A stretch of DNA of 64,000 nucleotides from the NCBI GenBank assembly GCA_040981125.1, contig JANRMQ010000001.1:496001-560000 (forward strand), read 5' to 3'. Under the pieces are notes generated by a model. That model had not been told where the DNA came from. It worked only from the letters and a program-made list of their open reading frames with translations, and did not search any database. This stretch comes from DASSBQ01 sp040981125 (GTDB lineage Bacteria > Nitrospirota > Nitrospiria > Nitrospirales > Nitrospiraceae). Both the position numbers and the translations under genes were made by a program. This document shows positions 10,610-18,545 of this stretch, piece by piece (position 1 is the first letter of the stretch; every line of letters begins with the position of its first letter).

Positions 10610-12031
10610 ATGAAGTCGAATTCTTCACCGGCGCCCTCACCTTACGATGGCTCGGCCTTGATCGCCGATCCGATTCACCAATATCTCTCCTTCACGGTCC
10701 CCTATACAACTTCCGACGGTATCGAGCAGACTGAAAAGGATCTCATCGATTCTCCATGGGTTCAACGCCTGCGTTACATCTATCAATTGCAAAGCGCCCG
10801 ATGGGTCTATCCCTCCGCTGAACACACCAGATTCGTCCATTCGCTTGGGACCATGCACGTCGCCGGACGGTTCGCGCGCCATCTCTATCCGTTTTTGAAA
10901 CAAGCCCTTCCCGAGGTGCCGTCGGCGAATTTCATCGAAGAATTTTTACGGGTGACCGCGTTGGTGCATGACATCGGTCATGGCCCGTTTTGCCATTTCT
11001 TCGACGATAACTTCCTGCACTCATTCGGCTTGACGCACGAGCGATTGGGACAAGTGATTATCCGGGATTTCTTGGGTCCCATTATGAAGAAGATCCGGCG
11101 GAGCCCTTCCGGCCCTTTCGAAAGCGGAGAAGAACTCAATCCCAATCTCATCGCGCACGTCATTCTTAAAGAGAAAAGTAAGGACAACTCGCGGGTCCCC
11201 GCCTGGGTGAATGCTCTGCAACCGGTCCTGTCGGGAAGTTATACCGCCGATAACCTGGATTATGTCCTGCGCGACTCCTATATGTGCGGCGTCGCGGTCG
11301 GTCCCGTGGATCTGACCCGGCTGATCCATTACAGCATCATTACCGAGAAGGGATTCACCATTCACAAGACCGGATTGCCGGCGCTCCAGATGTTCCTCAA
11401 CACCCGGATGTATCTCTATTCGAACGTCTACTATCACCGGACGACTCGGGCCATCGATATTCACCTTCGGGATATTTTCGGTGAAACGATGAAGCTGATT
11501 TTTCCCGGTGATCCACGGAAGAAGATGGAGAATTATCTGACACTGACCGATTGGTCGTTGCTGGAGGAGGTTCGCGGTTGGAAGAAGGCCGCTCAAGCGG
11601 CCAAGCGGCGGCTCTACGGAGAGTGGACACGGATCCTCTACCGGGACGTCAAGTGGAAAATGGCCTACAGTACGGTCTTGAAGGAAAAAGGAAAAGAACG
11701 CGGCCTCGATTTTCCCAGCCACGAGCAGTTTCGGAAGCTGATTTTAAAGGAACTCCCGGCGCGCCTGCAGAAAGTCCCGTTCCGCGTCGATATGGCGCCG
11801 CTCGATCCAAGGCCAGACCCGAAGGACACGCGGGGCATTCCGCTGTATGTGTACGATCCCGGGACCAAGGCCATCTCCGCCGAGCCGCTGGAAGAGTTTC
11901 TTGATTTGCTGCCCACCCGCCTCGTCCAGTTCAGGATCTACTCGCACGATCATGAGCATGACGCCGCCTTGTCCCGCGCCGCGGCCACCGTGCTGAACAA
12001 GACGCCGTCCAGCATTGAGACGAATGTGTGA
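10610..12031 (+). CDS. HD-domain phosphohydrolase (SAMHD1/dGTPase-like)
   Basis: A 473-residue cytoplasmic protein with the HD metal-binding motifs HTRFVHSLGT and ALVHDIGHGPFCHFFDD, then HERLGQ, arranged as in SAMHD1-type dNTP triphosphohydrolases. WVQRLRYIYQLQ upstream of the first His is also characteristic of that group. The substrate cannot be told from sequence. The ATG at 10610 is preferred over an in-frame TTG at 10595; neither has a strong ribosome-binding site. The last 150 residues have no feature I recognise. Confidence 0.85.
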   Translation: MKSNSSPAPSPYDGSALIADPIHQYLSFTVPYTTSDGIEQTEKDLIDSPWVQRLRYIYQLQSARWVYPSAEHTRFVHSLGTMHVAGRFARHLYPFLKQALPEVPSANFIEEFLRVTALVHDIGHGPFCHFFDDNFLHSFGLTHERLGQVIIRDFLGPIMKKIRRSPSGPFESGEELNPNLIAHVILKEKSKDNSRVPAWVNALQPVLSGSYTADNLDYVLRDSYMCGVAVGPVDLTRLIHYSIITEKGFTIHKTGLPALQMFLNTRMYLYSNVYYHRTTRAIDIHLRDIFGETMKLIFPGDPRKKMENYLTLTDWSLLEEVRGWKKAAQAAKRRLYGEWTRILYRDVKWKMAYSTVLKEKGKERGLDFPSHEQFRKLILKELPARLQKVPFRVDMAPLDPRPDPKDTRGIPLYVYDPGTKAISAEPLEEFLDLLPTRLVQFRIYSHDHEHDAALSRAAATVLNKTPSSIETNV

Positions 12032-12087
12032 AACGCTACCATCACTGCCACGGGTTCGTCTCCTGTCCTTGAGTCCAGTGAATGAAT

Positions 12088-12113
12088 CTTGCCCCTCAGC
12101 ACCTAGGGGCAAG
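12088..12113 (+). terminator. Hairpin downstream of the HD-domain gene
   Basis: CTTGCCCCT at 12088-12096 pairs perfectly with AGGGGCAAG at 12105-12113 around an 8-nt loop, 56 nt after the stop codon. No T-run follows, so terminator activity is uncertain. The rest of the 12032-12298 gap shows nothing I can name. Confidence 0.4.
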
Positions 12114-12298
12114 TCGAGCCGGACACCTCCCGCGCTTCTCCCGCTTTCTTTCCGGTACATTCTAGATAAATACCCGCAGCTCAGATACTATCACTTGAAG
12201 CCCATCGGCACTTCGTAGAAGTTTTATTAATTGTTGCTTGGTTCGTGCGAGCTGGGAGATGTGCCCAGAGAAGCCGAGATTTTCACATAGGGGTAGCC

Positions 12299-12748
12299 AT
12301 GATGCAACATCGCATGAAACTGCGAGTGGAGCCTGTCGACTGGACGAAAGCGGAACCGGCCATTCGGACAATCCGCGAAGCAGTGTTCATCGTAGAACAG
12401 GCGGTCCCCGAAGAGTTGGAATGGGATGGACTCGATCCGGTCTGCGCACATGTGCTGGCCTGGAATGAGAATGGTGAGGCGATTGGCACGGCACGCATGC
12501 AAGCGGACGGAATAATCGGCCGAATGGCCGTGCTCAAGGAGTGGCGACTTTGCGGTGTCGGAGCCGCGCTTCTTCGGTCGTTGCTGGACCTGGCGGCGAG
12601 GCAAGGCATGTCCCGCGCGACCTTGGCAGCTCAAATTCATGCCATAGGGTTCTATGAACGAGCCGGCTTTTACGTAGCCGGCGAACCATTTATGGACGCC
12701 GGCATCCAGCATCGGATGATGGTGATAGACCTGCTCTACAGGATGTGA
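12299..12748 (+). CDS. GNAT family N-acetyltransferase
   Basis: A 149-residue single-domain acetyltransferase. IREAVFIVEQAVPEELEWDG at the N-terminus resembles the ElaA/YjcF branch of GNATs; the acetyl-CoA loop is LKEWRLCGVGAALL, a variant of Q/RxxGxG/A, and AIGFYERAGFYVAGEPFMDAG closes the fold. The substrate is unknown. The ATG at 12299 follows AGGGG with 6 nt spacing, which rules out the longer frame from 12245. It is convergent with the proteasome operon. Confidence 0.85.
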   Translation: MMQHRMKLRVEPVDWTKAEPAIRTIREAVFIVEQAVPEELEWDGLDPVCAHVLAWNENGEAIGTARMQADGIIGRMAVLKEWRLCGVGAALLRSLLDLAARQGMSRATLAAQIHAIGFYERAGFYVAGEPFMDAGIQHRMMVIDLLYRM

Positions 12749-12966
12749 CTTTAGAGGGGTGATGATACTGCTTTCCTGAGATCAACCAATCCGGCTTTGG
12801 GCGCTGTGTTTTCCAACAGATGCCGGTGCGCTGTCAATTGTTTGAGTGCGACGCAGGAGCACAGGCGGCCTGACAACACGCAAGGTTCGCTGAATTTGCA
12901 GATCACTGCTGAATAAGCAAATCTAGGACTTCAAAGAAGTTAGCTAGATGAAGATGGACGCGGAGA
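12749..12966. other. Convergent gap between the GNAT and M23 genes
   Basis: 218 bases between the stop codons of two convergent genes. No small reading frame with a ribosome-binding site, in particular no Pup/UBact-like frame, and no clear terminator was found on either strand. Confidence 0.4.
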
Positions 12967-13989
12967 TCACCGGCTGTCGTCGCCGGAGGCGGTTGGACTT
13001 GAATCTTCTTCTCTTGCAGGAATTGCTGGAGAGGCCAAGACCGGTTCGGTCATGGTGGTGATCCGTGGAAACGGCAAATCCAACAGCGCATAGGGATTCA
13101 CGCGGGCACCGTTGATTTTCGCGCCCCAATGGAGATGAGGACCGGTCGCCCTGCCGGTCGCGCCGACTTTTCCAATCACCTGCCCGCTTTTCACGAGATC
13201 ACCGTCCCGTACCAGCACGTCCGACAGATGGAAATACATGGAATAGAGGCCCATCCCATGGTCAAGATAGATGCCGCGTCCGGAGAAGATATGATCGACG
13301 GTCAATCGAACCACGCCGTCGTTGCTGGCGACCACGTCGGTGCCGGTGGGCGCGCCGATATCCTCGCCGCTATGGGGATTGCGGGCCTGGCCGTTCATGA
13401 TGCGTACGCTGCCGAAAATCCCGGTCCGTCTGCCGCGCACCGGTTCGACAAATCCGGTCTGCCAGAGACGCATCGCCGATTCTTCGGCCAACGCTTTCCG
13501 GATCTGGTCCTGTTCCGCCTTCCATCGCGCGGCCGCCTTGTCATCCAAATCCACCTTGTCTTTCGGCAGCTTGAGATGCTCGACGGCGAACTGCTCCTTG
13601 ACGACGAGCACATTGATGCTGCGCCGCCGTATGGATTCGCCCGTCTGAATGTCTACCTTAAGCTCATGAGTTCCCGGTTCGTCCTGTAGATCAATGCCGA
13701 GCAAACCGACATAGGCGGACACCCCGTTACGATCCGGATCCGGAAACATCGGGATAGAACGCCCTCGGAAATGACCGACGACTTTGGTAGCCGCAGGGAT
13801 GTCCGGAAGTCGGATGACGACGACCTGTCCCTGCTTGGCGCTGTATTGCCCATCCGCGCCTTTCGGCGGCGCGATTGTGTTGGGAAAGAGTTCGACCGGG
13901 AAGACGCTGGCAAGGAGCAGAATGCCCATGACCACCACCCGGTCGAGTCGAGAGAGGCTGCCATACCGCTGTTTCAATGAGATCAGCAT
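12967..13989 (-). CDS. M23 (LytM-type) metallopeptidase
   Basis: Peptidoglycan endopeptidase candidate acting in the periplasm. A membrane anchor (RVVVMGILLLASVFPVELF, about residues 18-36) is followed by a beta-rich region and a C-terminal M23 domain. The metal site appears intact: NPHSGEDIGAP supplies the first His and Asp and GPHLHWG the HxH pair. GSVRIMNGQARNPH is the usual entrance. The ATG at 13989 follows the pafA stop by 2 nt without its own ribosome-binding site, implying translational coupling to the Pup-ligase-type gene. A longer frame reaching 14118 lies inside pafA and is rejected. Confidence 0.92.
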   Translation of the reverse strand: MLISLKQRYGSLSRLDRVVVMGILLLASVFPVELFPNTIAPPKGADGQYSAKQGQVVVIRLPDIPAATKVVGHFRGRSIPMFPDPDRNGVSAYVGLLGIDLQDEPGTHELKVDIQTGESIRRRSINVLVVKEQFAVEHLKLPKDKVDLDDKAAARWKAEQDQIRKALAEESAMRLWQTGFVEPVRGRRTGIFGSVRIMNGQARNPHSGEDIGAPTGTDVVASNDGVVRLTVDHIFSGRGIYLDHGMGLYSMYFHLSDVLVRDGDLVKSGQVIGKVGATGRATGPHLHWGAKINGARVNPYALLDLPFPRITTMTEPVLASPAIPAREEDSSPTASGDDSR

Positions 13990-13991
13990 GA

Positions 13992-15368
13992 TCAGCGATA
14001 GAAGCGTAACCCGGACACCTGGGAGACCAATTCTTCCACCCGCCGGTTCACGGCGCTGAATGGATCCATGCAGAGAATGGTTTCCTCCCAGTACCCGTTC
14101 AGCTTCAGATAAGTCCAATCCACCGTATACGAACGGTTCTTCGCCCGAGCGAACCGGATGAAATCTCCCCGCACCTTCGCTCGCGTCGTCTGAGGCGGCA
14201 CCGACATTGCGCGCTGGACGGCATCCTCATCCACCACCCGTTCAGCCACACCGCGATTTTCCATCAGATAATACAGCCCGCGGGTGCGTTTGACATCATG
14301 AAACTGCAAATCCAACAAGAACACACGCGGATCGTCCCAGCCGCAACCCTTTCTATCCACGTACGATTGGATCAAATGTTTTTTCATGACCCAATCCACT
14401 TCACGCACGAGCCCCATCGGATCGTCTTCCAGTCGATCGAGCACATGAGCCCACTTGGTCAGCACGTCATCCAGCGCCGGATCATGGTCATGGGTGGCGA
14501 GGAAATCGCCCGCCCGATCCAGGTAGACGCGCTGCAGTTCGATGGCGGTCATTTGCCGGCCGTCGTCCAATCGAATTTTCTTATTCAGCGACGGATCTCG
14601 AGAAATTTCGCGAATCGCTTTGACGGGATCTTCCAATTCCATCCCGGTCACCGAATATCCCGCCTCCACCATGGAGAGCACGAGCGCCGCCGTCCCGACT
14701 TTGAGATAGGTGGCGTATTCCGACATATTGGAATCGCCGACGATAATATGCAGGCGCCGATACTTCTCGGCATCGGCATGAGGCTCGTCTCTCGTGTTGA
14801 TGATGCTGCGCGAAGAGGTGGTGGAGGACGATGTTTTCTCATGAATATGCTGCGCCCGTTGCGAAATAAAATATTGGGGTTTCCCCGAGACTTTGAGCAC
14901 TTTCCCCGCGCCGGAGTAAATCTGCCTGGTGACGAAAAAGGGAATCAGCTGTTCCGTCACCTTCCAAAAATCGACGTCCCGGCGCATGAGGTAGTTCTCG
15001 TGACAGCCGTACGTATTGCCGAGCGAATCCGTGTTGTTCTTAAAGATGTAGATTTCGCCGGACAATCCTTCTTCGCGCAACCGTTCCTCCGCAGCCGGTA
15101 AACAGGCCTCGAGCAGGCGTTCGCCGGCTTTGTCATGCACGACAAGGTCAAGGATGTTGTCGCATTCCGGAGTCGAATACTCGGGATGGCATCCGGTGTC
15201 CTGATAAAAGCGGGCCCCGTTCACCAGAAAGGCGTTGGACGGCCAGCTGTTGGGGATCAGCCCTTCGAAGATATAGCCCAACACCTTTTCCATCGGCAGA
15301 TAAATCCGGCCGTTGGGGGAAAAGATCAATCCATATTCATTTTCAAGACCGAAGATTCGTTGTCGCAT
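13992..15368 (-). CDS. pafA: PafA, Pup--protein ligase
   Basis: Carboxylate-amine ligase of the glutamine-synthetase fold that attaches a prokaryotic ubiquitin-like modifier to lysines of proteasome substrates. IFGLENEYGL holds the metal-binding Glu, YQDTGCHPEYSTPE the catalytic Asp and HPEYSTPE motif, and INTRDEPHAD and GCGWDDPRV are family landmarks. At 458 residues it has the family length, and it lacks the Dop loop found in its neighbour at 17032, which separates ligase from deamidase. It is last of the proteasome genes, 131 nt after prcA, and its stop is 2 nt from the M23 peptidase start. Confidence 0.94.
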   Translation of the reverse strand: MRQRIFGLENEYGLIFSPNGRIYLPMEKVLGYIFEGLIPNSWPSNAFLVNGARFYQDTGCHPEYSTPECDNILDLVVHDKAGERLLEACLPAAEERLREEGLSGEIYIFKNNTDSLGNTYGCHENYLMRRDVDFWKVTEQLIPFFVTRQIYSGAGKVLKVSGKPQYFISQRAQHIHEKTSSSTTSSRSIINTRDEPHADAEKYRRLHIIVGDSNMSEYATYLKVGTAALVLSMVEAGYSVTGMELEDPVKAIREISRDPSLNKKIRLDDGRQMTAIELQRVYLDRAGDFLATHDHDPALDDVLTKWAHVLDRLEDDPMGLVREVDWVMKKHLIQSYVDRKGCGWDDPRVFLLDLQFHDVKRTRGLYYLMENRGVAERVVDEDAVQRAMSVPPQTTRAKVRGDFIRFARAKNRSYTVDWTYLKLNGYWEETILCMDPFSAVNRRVEELVSQVSGLRFYR

Positions 15369-15499
15369 CGAATATCAACACCGATCCTTGATTGTCTTGC
15401 GAATACATCGCGATTATCTTCAGGATACACCTCGACCGCATCGCCTTCAACCGGATCACGGAGTCGTGAATGGGGACAACGCGCGACGGACGGCGATGA
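15369..15499. other. Gap between prcA and pafA
   Basis: The only gap of any size inside the proteasome operon, 131 nt. A frame opening at 15441 (MRSRCILKII...) runs into pafA in another phase and ends early; it has no ribosome-binding site and no Gly-Glu or Gly-Gln C-terminus. No promoter or terminator is clear. Confidence 0.5.
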
Positions 15500-16186
15500 C
15501 TATGGGGAGAGCAACTGGCGAGTTTCCGAGGCGGAAAGACGGCGGAATTTTCTCCCCTTGCGCGTGCGGTCCAATACCGCCGTTTCCAGGTTTTCGGAGG
15601 GAATTTTTTGATTGGCCGCTTGCTCGAGCGCGGCCTGACAGAGGGCGAGCGCGGCTTTTAAGGGCGGCGGTTCCGCGTTGATGCGGTCCTTCAAATAGGC
15701 TTGCACATTGTCCGAGCGTCCCCCGATCACGGCGAATTTTCTTTCATCGACGATGCTGCCGTCGAACGAGATGTGATAGATCTCGCTCGAATGACCGTTT
15801 TCTCCGACCTGCACCACGAGGATCTCCACTTCCAGCGGCTTTACCTCTTGTCCGAATGCGGTGCCGAGACTCTGGGAGTACGCATTCGACAGCGAACGGG
15901 CGCTGACATCTTCTCGGCTGTACATATAGCCGGTGAGATCGGCATGCCTGATGCCGGCTTTCCGCAGGTGCTCAAACTCGCTGTACTTTCCCGCGCCGGC
16001 AAACGCGATATTGTCATACACCTCGGATATTTTATGAAGGGAGGCGCTGGGATTGTCCGCAGCCAGCAGCACGCCGTCCGCATATTCCATCACGATGAGT
16101 GAGCGGCCCTTGGCGATGCCTTTCTTGGCATACTCCGCCTTGTCCTGCATCATCTGCTCGGGCGAGACGTAGTAGGGTAACGGCAT
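15500..16186 (-). CDS. prcA: PrcA, 20S proteasome alpha subunit
   Basis: Outer-ring subunit forming the gate of the 20S core. The 228-residue protein starts with PYYVSPEQMMQDKAEYAKKG, the alpha-type N-terminal helix that gates the pore, followed by GRSLIVMEYADGVLLAADNP and KISEVYDNIAFAGAGKYSEF. It carries no active-site Thr. The ATG is 1 nt after the prcB stop, the usual tight coupling of the two subunits. The C-terminal 30 residues are basic and hydrophilic. Confidence 0.95.
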   Translation of the reverse strand: MPLPYYVSPEQMMQDKAEYAKKGIAKGRSLIVMEYADGVLLAADNPSASLHKISEVYDNIAFAGAGKYSEFEHLRKAGIRHADLTGYMYSREDVSARSLSNAYSQSLGTAFGQEVKPLEVEILVVQVGENGHSSEIYHISFDGSIVDERKFAVIGGRSDNVQAYLKDRINAEPPPLKAALALCQAALEQAANQKIPSENLETAVLDRTRKGRKFRRLSASETRQLLSP

Positions 16187-16187
16187 G

Positions 16188-17018
16188 CTATTTCCTTCCC
16201 GAGCGGCCCGCCATCATGGCCTCGTACACCGCACGAATCCGTTCGTCCGTCACATCGATAATGCCGCCGGCTCCGGCCGTTTTCGCCGTGGGATAGATCC
16301 CACGGATGAGATCGGGACCGCCTGTTCCGACATCCTCATCCGCCGCGTTGTAAAGAGCCAGGAGGCTGATCTTCAACGCCTCTTCTTCGGACAACCCGGG
16401 CCGATAGTGTTCGCGGATCGTATTGCGCGCGTCCTTTCCTCCTGATCCGATCGCGTGATACTCGGATTCTTCGTACCGCCCGCCGGTGATGTCGTACTTG
16501 AAAATCCGCCCTTCCTGCCGCCGCACGTCATACCCGACATACAGCGGCATGACCACCAAGCCTTGAAAGACCATCGGCAGATTGGCCTTCACCATCTGCC
16601 CCAGTTTGTTTGCCTTTCCTTCCGCCGACAATTGGACGCCTTCCAGCTTCTCGTAATGTTCCAGCTCTGTCTGGAACAACTTCGCCATTTCAATGCAGGG
16701 CCCGGCGGCGCCGGCGATCGCCATCGCCGAATACTCATCGATCTTGAACACTTTCTCAATGCGCCGATCGGCAATCTGGAATCCCTCCGTCGCCCGTCGA
16801 TCCCCGGCAATCACAACCCCCCCCTGGTACTTTACGGCCAACACGGTCGTGCCATACGGAATAGGCGCGGAGCCATGCGGCCAGGATTCTCGCGGTGAAA
16901 CCGCCGGCCATGCGCCTGGATCGCGTTTGGCAAGAGGGGCGATATCGGGATGGTGCCGATTTAGAAAATCGAAGAAACTGGAGCCGTCGTGATGAGGGAA
17001 AAGAGGACCGTGTTTCAT
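16188..17018 (-). CDS. prcB: PrcB, 20S proteasome beta subunit
   Basis: Catalytic inner-ring subunit, a threonine protease. The 276-residue precursor has a 56-residue propeptide ending at Gly before TTVLAVKYQGG, so the mature enzyme begins at Thr57 after autocleavage. GDRRATEGFQIADRRIEKVF, GAAGPCIEMAKLF and GSGGKDA follow as in actinobacterial beta subunits. The start MKHGPLFPHH at 17018 is 13 nt after the dop stop. An in-frame upstream start at 17090 lies within dop and is not used here. Actinobacterial operons carry pup between dop and prcB; here the gap has no room for it. Confidence 0.95.
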   Translation of the reverse strand: MKHGPLFPHHDGSSFFDFLNRHHPDIAPLAKRDPGAWPAVSPRESWPHGSAPIPYGTTVLAVKYQGGVVIAGDRRATEGFQIADRRIEKVFKIDEYSAMAIAGAAGPCIEMAKLFQTELEHYEKLEGVQLSAEGKANKLGQMVKANLPMVFQGLVVMPLYVGYDVRRQEGRIFKYDITGGRYEESEYHAIGSGGKDARNTIREHYRPGLSEEEALKISLLALYNAADEDVGTGGPDLIRGIYPTAKTAGAGGIIDVTDERIRAVYEAMMAGRSGRK

Positions 17019-17031
17019 GAAGATGCAGTGC

Positions 17032-18531
17032 TCATGCGGAGAGCTTGGCCAGCAACGCTTCAGCCGATTCCGCGCCGGCCAATAATTCACCGGTCAGGGC
17101 TTCCGTGCCCCGCAAAGGCTCCATGAGCGGAATCTTCTTGATGGTGGTATTGCCCACATCGAACAATACCGAGGTCCAACTGGCTCCATAAATGGATTTG
17201 GCGTACTTGTTGACGCATTGACCCCGAAAATATGCGCGCGTTCCGAGCGGAGGCGAGAATTCAGCCCGTTCGACTTCACTCTCCTGGACAACGCGTTCGA
17301 TCAGGTTGCCGCGTTCGAGCGTATAATACAATCCTTTGCCGGGCCGCACATCATGGTACTGGAGATCCATCAGCCTCACACGGGGGTCGTCCCACCCGCA
17401 GCCCTTTCGCTCCATGTAGGACTCCATGAGATGGCGCTTGGCGACCCAATCCAATTCACGCACGAGCAGCATCGGATCCCGCTCCAGCTTATCCAATGTC
17501 TCTTCCCATCGAACTAAAATATCCTTGGTGATTTGCGGTACATCATGACAGGCATAAAAGTCCAAGGACGCCCGTAAATATGCCCGCTGAATCGCGAGAG
17601 CGGTCGTTGGATTGCCGTCCACGAGCTTCATGGTCTCCTTGACCTGGAGATCGCGGGACACCTGTTTGATGGCCCTGACCGGATCGGCCAATTCAATATT
17701 CGGCAATCCCGCCTCGGCTTCCAAGAGGTCAAGGACAATAGCCAGCGTCCCGACCTTCAAGTACGTGGAGACTTCGGCCATGTTGGCGTCGCCCACGATG
17801 ACATGAAGGCGGCGGTACTTGGCGGGATCGGCATGCGGCTCATCGCGCGTGTTGATGATCGGTCGTTTGATCATCGTATTCAAGTCGACGAGCGTCTCGA
17901 AAAAATCCGCTCGCTGGGAAAGCTGGTAATCCGCCGGACTGGTTTGATTCTCGGCCCCCACCTTGCCGGACCCTGCGAAAATCTGGCGGGTCACCAAAAA
18001 AGGCGTCAAGACTTTAATGATGCGCTCGAACGGCACGCTCCGGGAGAGGACGTAGTTCTCATGGTATCCGTAGCTGTTCCCTTTGCCGTCGGAATTGTTC
18101 TTGTACAGAACGAACTGCTCCCGCCCGCGGCTCTCGGTAATCCGGTCCAGCGCTTGCGCGATTACCCGTTCGCCGACGCGCTCGAACGCCACCAATTCGC
18201 GCGCGTTGGTGCATTCGGGCGTGGAGTATTCCGGATGGGCGCCATCCACGTACAATCGGCCTCCATTGGCCAGAACCTTATTGAGTTGGCGGTTGTAATC
18301 CGGCCCGGGTCTCTCGCGCTCTCCATCGACTTCGAATCCACGGGCATCCAGCAGCGGGTTTTCATTTTCGTAATCCCAGACGGCATGCGGAGCCGGGAGG
18401 CCGGGATACGCGCCGATCACATGAATCGAGTTGGCGACGGGATCCACGGTCGCCGCATCACGACTGGCAATACCAAATTCAGTCTCCGTGCCGAGAACAC
18501 GGGGGGTAATGGGCAATTTCGTGTTATGCAT
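17032..18531 (-). CDS. dop: Dop, deamidase/depupylase
   Basis: Paralogue of PafA that deamidates Pup ending in Gln and removes Pup from substrates. LGTETEFGIA holds the metal-binding Glu; LYVDGAHPEYSTPE carries the nucleophile/base Asp; NTRDEPHADPAKYRRLHVIVGD is shared with PafA. An inserted segment (about residues 45-85, ENENPLLDARGFEVDGERER) matches the Dop loop and identifies this copy as Dop. It is 499 residues long, 14 nt after the ARC stop and 13 nt before prcB. Confidence 0.94.
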   Translation of the reverse strand: MHNTKLPITPRVLGTETEFGIASRDAATVDPVANSIHVIGAYPGLPAPHAVWDYENENPLLDARGFEVDGERERPGPDYNRQLNKVLANGGRLYVDGAHPEYSTPECTNARELVAFERVGERVIAQALDRITESRGREQFVLYKNNSDGKGNSYGYHENYVLSRSVPFERIIKVLTPFLVTRQIFAGSGKVGAENQTSPADYQLSQRADFFETLVDLNTMIKRPIINTRDEPHADPAKYRRLHVIVGDANMAEVSTYLKVGTLAIVLDLLEAEAGLPNIELADPVRAIKQVSRDLQVKETMKLVDGNPTTALAIQRAYLRASLDFYACHDVPQITKDILVRWEETLDKLERDPMLLVRELDWVAKRHLMESYMERKGCGWDDPRVRLMDLQYHDVRPGKGLYYTLERGNLIERVVQESEVERAEFSPPLGTRAYFRGQCVNKYAKSIYGASWTSVLFDVGNTTIKKIPLMEPLRGTEALTGELLAGAESAEALLAKLSA

Positions 18532-18545
18532 GAATGAATGGCAGC

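Noticed and set aside
14298..15101. 267-aa plus-strand frame opposite pafA
   Set aside because: Antisense shadow; pafA motifs are intact on the other strand.
15369..15441. Small minus-strand frame in the prcA-pafA gap as a Pup/UBact candidate
   Set aside because: It lacks a ribosome-binding site, is hydrophobic at the start, runs into pafA in another phase and does not end in Gly-Glu or Gly-Gln.
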